Source: Desulfobacteraceae bacterium (GTDB lineage: Bacteria; Desulfobacterota; Desulfobacteria; Desulfobacterales; Desulfosalsimonadaceae). From it: a DNA stretch of 7,271 nt. The notes beneath the pieces are model-generated. The model was not told the DNA's origin. It saw only the letters and a program-made list of their open reading frames with translations, and searched no databases. The stretch's first letter is position 1. Every line of letters begins with the position of its first letter. Location of the stretch: positions 1 to 7,271 of the forward strand of contig SLPT01000181.1 of assembly GCA_007131845.1 (NCBI GenBank). The letters are read 5' to 3'. The translations under genes were made by a program, and so were the position numbers. This document shows positions 4,573 to 7,271 of the stretch, piece by piece.

Positions 4573-7124
4573 ACCGGATTCAGCCAGAGGCGTCCGAATG
4601 GGGGGAGGCTCACCCGAAGACTCTTTTCGTGGGGGAAAAAGACTTCGCCGCTGAAACGGTCTGCCCACCCGGAATTCAATCCGGACCCTGAGTCTGTGCC
4701 GGCCCCGGATGAATACGATTCCGCCGTTTCCCTGCCGAATGGTATGTCTGCCGCCTGGTTCCGGGCCGTCGTATTGACCACCACGAGGCTTTCGGCAATT
4801 CCCGCGCGATTGGATACCACTGCAATAGCTGGGTTTCGTTGAGAAACAACCCCCGCCTCTTTGCCCCGGGGGTGCAGGGAAGGATCTGCGTCCGCGATTT
4901 CGATCAACTGCCGGATGCCGCCGGCGATGATTCCATGGATGTTTTCCGGGTCGGCCAGCTTTTTTGTAAGATCCTCCCAGCTACATCGGGTTCGCTTGAT
5001 GTCCCTGTATTCGCCCGTTTGCCGCATCCGGTGCAGGTCGTTTGCAAGGCCCGCCATGTCGTTGAAATAGATCGATCGGACGTTTCTGCCCATGAGGGCA
5101 AATGCGAGGGTATAAAAACTCAGAAACCGTTTTGCCTCGAGTGTTTCGTCGCCCAGCCGGATCATGGCCTCCCGGGTGGAGCAGCATAACTCGTATGGCT
5201 CCCGCCCGTTGATCAGTTTTTCGGCAAGCAGATCCACCATAGTGGAAGTTGCTCCATCTCCAAGGTGCGCATTTATTCGCTCTGCCAGTTCTTCTTTAGT
5301 CCGGATTTCTTCTTTCAGAATCAATTGGGCGCCGGATTCGCTATGTGGAGACGAGTCCCCGGCATATGATTTTCCGGCAGACGAGTCCCCGGATGATTCG
5401 CCCCAGGGTACATCGAACAGGCGGTCGGCCGTTTTCCGGAAGTCGAGCCCCGCATCCCGGCACACCGCAAAAAATTCCTCCGGGGAGCATTGTCCCGCAG
5501 GCGTTTTTTTGTACTTGATCCGGCCGCCGTTTTGCATGACGGTTTCAGCCAGAGATGCCCTTTCGGAAAAATCGAGCAGGTCCATACTCCCCCGCACGGA
5601 TTTGCCGTCGTGGGTTTCCGCCACGCTGAACCGGATGGATGTTTCCGGGGTATTGTATTGCCGGATCAGTTTTCCGATGCGCTCCAGAATTCTCGTGTTT
5701 CCCGTGTTGAAGACAAGGGGGAGAACGCAGGGCAGGTGGAAGTCGTACATCATGGGCGGGGCGGCATCCCTGTCGGACATCCGGGACAGAACTGCGCTCA
5801 GCCGGTCGTTGACCTCCAGGTTCGCAACGATCCGGGGCGATACGCACACCATGGAAAGGTAGAGTATTTTCATCAGCTTTTTTACTTCGGGCAGTCCGAA
5901 ACAGGATGTATAGGGCTTCTTGAAGGCATAATCGGCCGCATCCAGGCGGAGCATGTTGAGATCCAGGCCGAGATACCAGGCGAAGTCGTCGGCAAGCATC
6001 GACAGTCCTTCGAATGTCTGCGTATTCACATCGGCCTGGACATGGGAAAACGTGGTCAGTACGTGGACCGTTTCACCGAACACGGCCTGGTCATAGGTTT
6101 CGTATGTGCTACCAATCCGCCCCGCATCGGGAACCGGAATACCGGCTGCGATCAGAAGATCCGGTATTGAACGGATATGGGAAGCGAAAATATAGGGCGG
6201 GTTGGTGGTCTCCTGGATTTCGGACAACCGGAAAATGTTGTCGGGATCCAATCCCTGCTGTTTAAGGTACTTGCGGAAAGGGGGAATATGGGTGTAGTCC
6301 TCATCCAACAGCACCTGGTCGTTCCGGATTTTTTCAAAAATCGACAGGATCCCTATGATTGTGGGATCAAGGTGGTCGGGTGCCAGAATGTCATTGACGG
6401 CCGCGCATTTTTCCTCCATGTCCATCCGGGCGAACAATTCATCTGCGGGCTGCCGGCGGAAAACCGTAAACAGGGGAAAGGGGCGCGGCCGGAAAACGGC
6501 GTCAAATGCCCCTGAGGCGGCAAGTTTTCGGTAGCTGCTTCCGGAATAGACATAAAACCGTTTTCCCGCATCATCGTCTCCTTCCAGGAAAGCCTGAAAC
6601 CATGGGTTGTCAATGTCCACGTGGTTCAGCACGAAATCGGCCATGGAAAACCGGGACTCAGTAAGGCGGGAAAAGGTGTCGTTGTCTCCGAAGGGCTCAT
6701 GGATCCGGTTTCTTTCCACCTGGGAAAAGTATCCGTCATTGAACCGGCCCTCGGCGATCCGGCATGCCGGCAGAATATGCAGCCCGCCAACACATGGGAA
6801 GTACATTTCCAGAAATTGATCCAGGGTTTCGAGGGTGGGCTCGTTTTTCCGGTGGATGCTGTCCGGGTAGGCAATAACCACGGTGCGGGGAGGGACCCGG
6901 GAGAGCGGGTCATCCGGTTGGAAGGATAAATCTTTGTTTTTGATCCGCTTCGGTTTGTCCCGCCATACCGATTCAAGGCGTTCAATCCAGTAATCGGAAA
7001 TGTCTTCTGCCAGCCGGCCGTATTCGGATTCGGGATAGATCTCTGCAAAAAGATCGTCGACGGCGTCCGTGACGTCTTCGCTAAGGGGCTGCCATGCGGT
7101 GTTTTTCTTCCCTTTCCGGGTCAT
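4569..7124 (-). CDS. GH13 subfamily 18 sugar phosphorylase-like protein, enlarged
   Basis: Probably a cytoplasmic alpha-glucoside phosphorylase (sucrose or glucosylglycerate phosphorylase type), releasing alpha-glucose 1-phosphate. No signal peptide is seen. The (beta/alpha)8 motifs appear in order: AYPDSIH and LHILP near 85-119; ADFVLNH (163-168); LRLDAADYAFKKP with nucleophile Asp395; VANLEVND with acid/base Glu437; YDFHLPCVLPLVFNTGN; ETHDG with Asp506; YFNDMAGLAND (686-696). A beta domain closes the protein (SGEVFF, PPFGRLWLNP). Usual members have about 480-590 residues; this has 851. The excess lies mainly at about 226-350, between LFTVFRR and VHVLTTFS, and at about 546-638, including a Ser/Gly-rich stretch, plus an extended N-terminus. 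The catalytic triad is intact, so it is probably active, but the substrate is uncertain. The ATG at 7124 has no clear ribosome binding site, and a repeat lies 30 bases upstream. No sugar transporter or kinase gene is nearby. Confidence 0.85.
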   Translation of the reverse strand: MTRKGKKNTAWQPLSEDVTDAVDDLFAEIYPESEYGRLAEDISDYWIERLESVWRDKPKRIKNKDLSFQPDDPLSRVPPRTVVIAYPDSIHRKNEPTLETLDQFLEMYFPCVGGLHILPACRIAEGRFNDGYFSQVERNRIHEPFGDNDTFSRLTESRFSMADFVLNHVDIDNPWFQAFLEGDDDAGKRFYVYSGSSYRKLAASGAFDAVFRPRPFPLFTVFRRQPADELFARMDMEEKCAAVNDILAPDHLDPTIIGILSIFEKIRNDQVLLDEDYTHIPPFRKYLKQQGLDPDNIFRLSEIQETTNPPYIFASHIRSIPDLLIAAGIPVPDAGRIGSTYETYDQAVFGETVHVLTTFSHVQADVNTQTFEGLSMLADDFAWYLGLDLNMLRLDAADYAFKKPYTSCFGLPEVKKLMKILYLSMVCVSPRIVANLEVNDRLSAVLSRMSDRDAAPPMMYDFHLPCVLPLVFNTGNTRILERIGKLIRQYNTPETSIRFSVAETHDGKSVRGSMDLLDFSERASLAETVMQNGGRIKYKKTPAGQCSPEEFFAVCRDAGLDFRKTADRLFDVPWGESSGDSSAGKSYAGDSSPHSESGAQLILKEEIRTKEELAERINAHLGDGATSTMVDLLAEKLINGREPYELCCSTREAMIRLGDETLEAKRFLSFYTLAFALMGRNVRSIYFNDMAGLANDLHRMRQTGEYRDIKRTRCSWEDLTKKLADPENIHGIIAGGIRQLIEIADADPSLHPRGKEAGVVSQRNPAIAVVSNRAGIAESLVVVNTTARNQAADIPFGRETAESYSSGAGTDSGSGLNSGWADRFSGEVFFPHEKSLRVSLPPFGRLWLNPV
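5349..5392. repeat. 14-bp direct repeat, period 30, coding the Ser/Gly-rich linker of the GH13 protein
   Basis: AGACGAGTCCCCGG occurs at 5349-5362 and 5379-5392. In the minus-strand protein this gives two ten-residue units each beginning GDSS (residues 579-598). The in-frame 30-base period suggests a tandem duplication within a flexible linker. Confidence 0.7.
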
Positions 7125-7154
7125 TGTTGTGGTCTTGTCAGGATTTCCGTATTT

Positions 7155-7271
7155 GACGGCTTCGTAAAAAGTCCAATATCTGCGTTACGCGCGATTTCTC
7201 AGAATTTCACGTACGCCAAGTACGCTGCATTCTTCGAAATCGCGCAAGCCTTGATCTTGAACTTTTTACAA
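7155..7271 (-). repeat. MITE-like palindromic element, copy 2 (reverse orientation, runs to window edge)
   Basis: The reverse complement matches 2327-2446 with a handful of differences: one A/G and one T/C in the two halves of the inner stem, one A/C near the centre, one T/C in the right tip, and CAGG replaced by TAA beside the stem. The inner arms are GCGCGATTTC and GAAATCGCGC, still perfectly complementary. The far tip is cut at AACTTTTTACAA by the end of the window. Confidence 0.85.

Noticed and set aside
5164..6170. Long plus-strand open frames opposite the GH13 gene
   Set aside because: They are shadows of the minus-strand gene with intact catalytic motifs; no ribosome binding sites or domains of their own were seen.

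Overview
The window comes from a moderately GC-rich Gram-negative bacterium. A TonB-dependent outer-membrane receptor and a lipoprotein with a lipobox both imply an outer membrane. The gene set, with a bacterial PolX, a YdbL/DUF1318 lipoprotein and many short palindromic intergenic repeats, would suit a Desulfobacterota (delta-proteobacterial sulfate reducer) genome. That placement is an inference from general impression, not proven by the sequence.

Layout, left to right. Positions 1-1075 (minus) hold the N-terminal 358 codons of a TonB-dependent receptor that runs off the left edge. Its 241-base leader (1076-1316) contains several potential stem-loops and ends in a strong intrinsic terminator only 46 bases before the start codon, so the leader is a candidate attenuator. 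Positions 1317-1931 (minus) encode a lipoprotein with a C-terminal YdbL/DUF1318-like domain. Positions 1932-2466 have no convincing gene. They hold a cluster of short inverted-repeat elements sharing the tip GACGGCTTTGTAAAA and its complement.

Positions 2467-2721 (plus) encode a small, probably two-helix membrane protein starting at TTG directly after the last repeat. Positions 2842-4572 (plus) encode a complete family X DNA polymerase with a PHP domain (PolX). Its stop overlaps by 4 bases the stop of a convergent 851-residue GH13 subfamily 18 sugar phosphorylase-like protein (4569-7124, minus). A second copy of the terminal repeat lies in opposite orientation at 7155-7271 and reaches the window edge.

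The small membrane protein, polX and the GH13 gene are thus bracketed by two near-identical inverted copies of a roughly 125-bp hairpin element. The genes do not form an obvious pathway: nutrient uptake, an uncharacterised envelope lipoprotein, base-excision-type DNA repair and alpha-glucoside phosphorolysis. The most unusual items are the enlarged GH13_18 protein with two insertions, the structured leader of the receptor gene, and the repeat family, whose two best copies differ by a paired, structure-preserving change.
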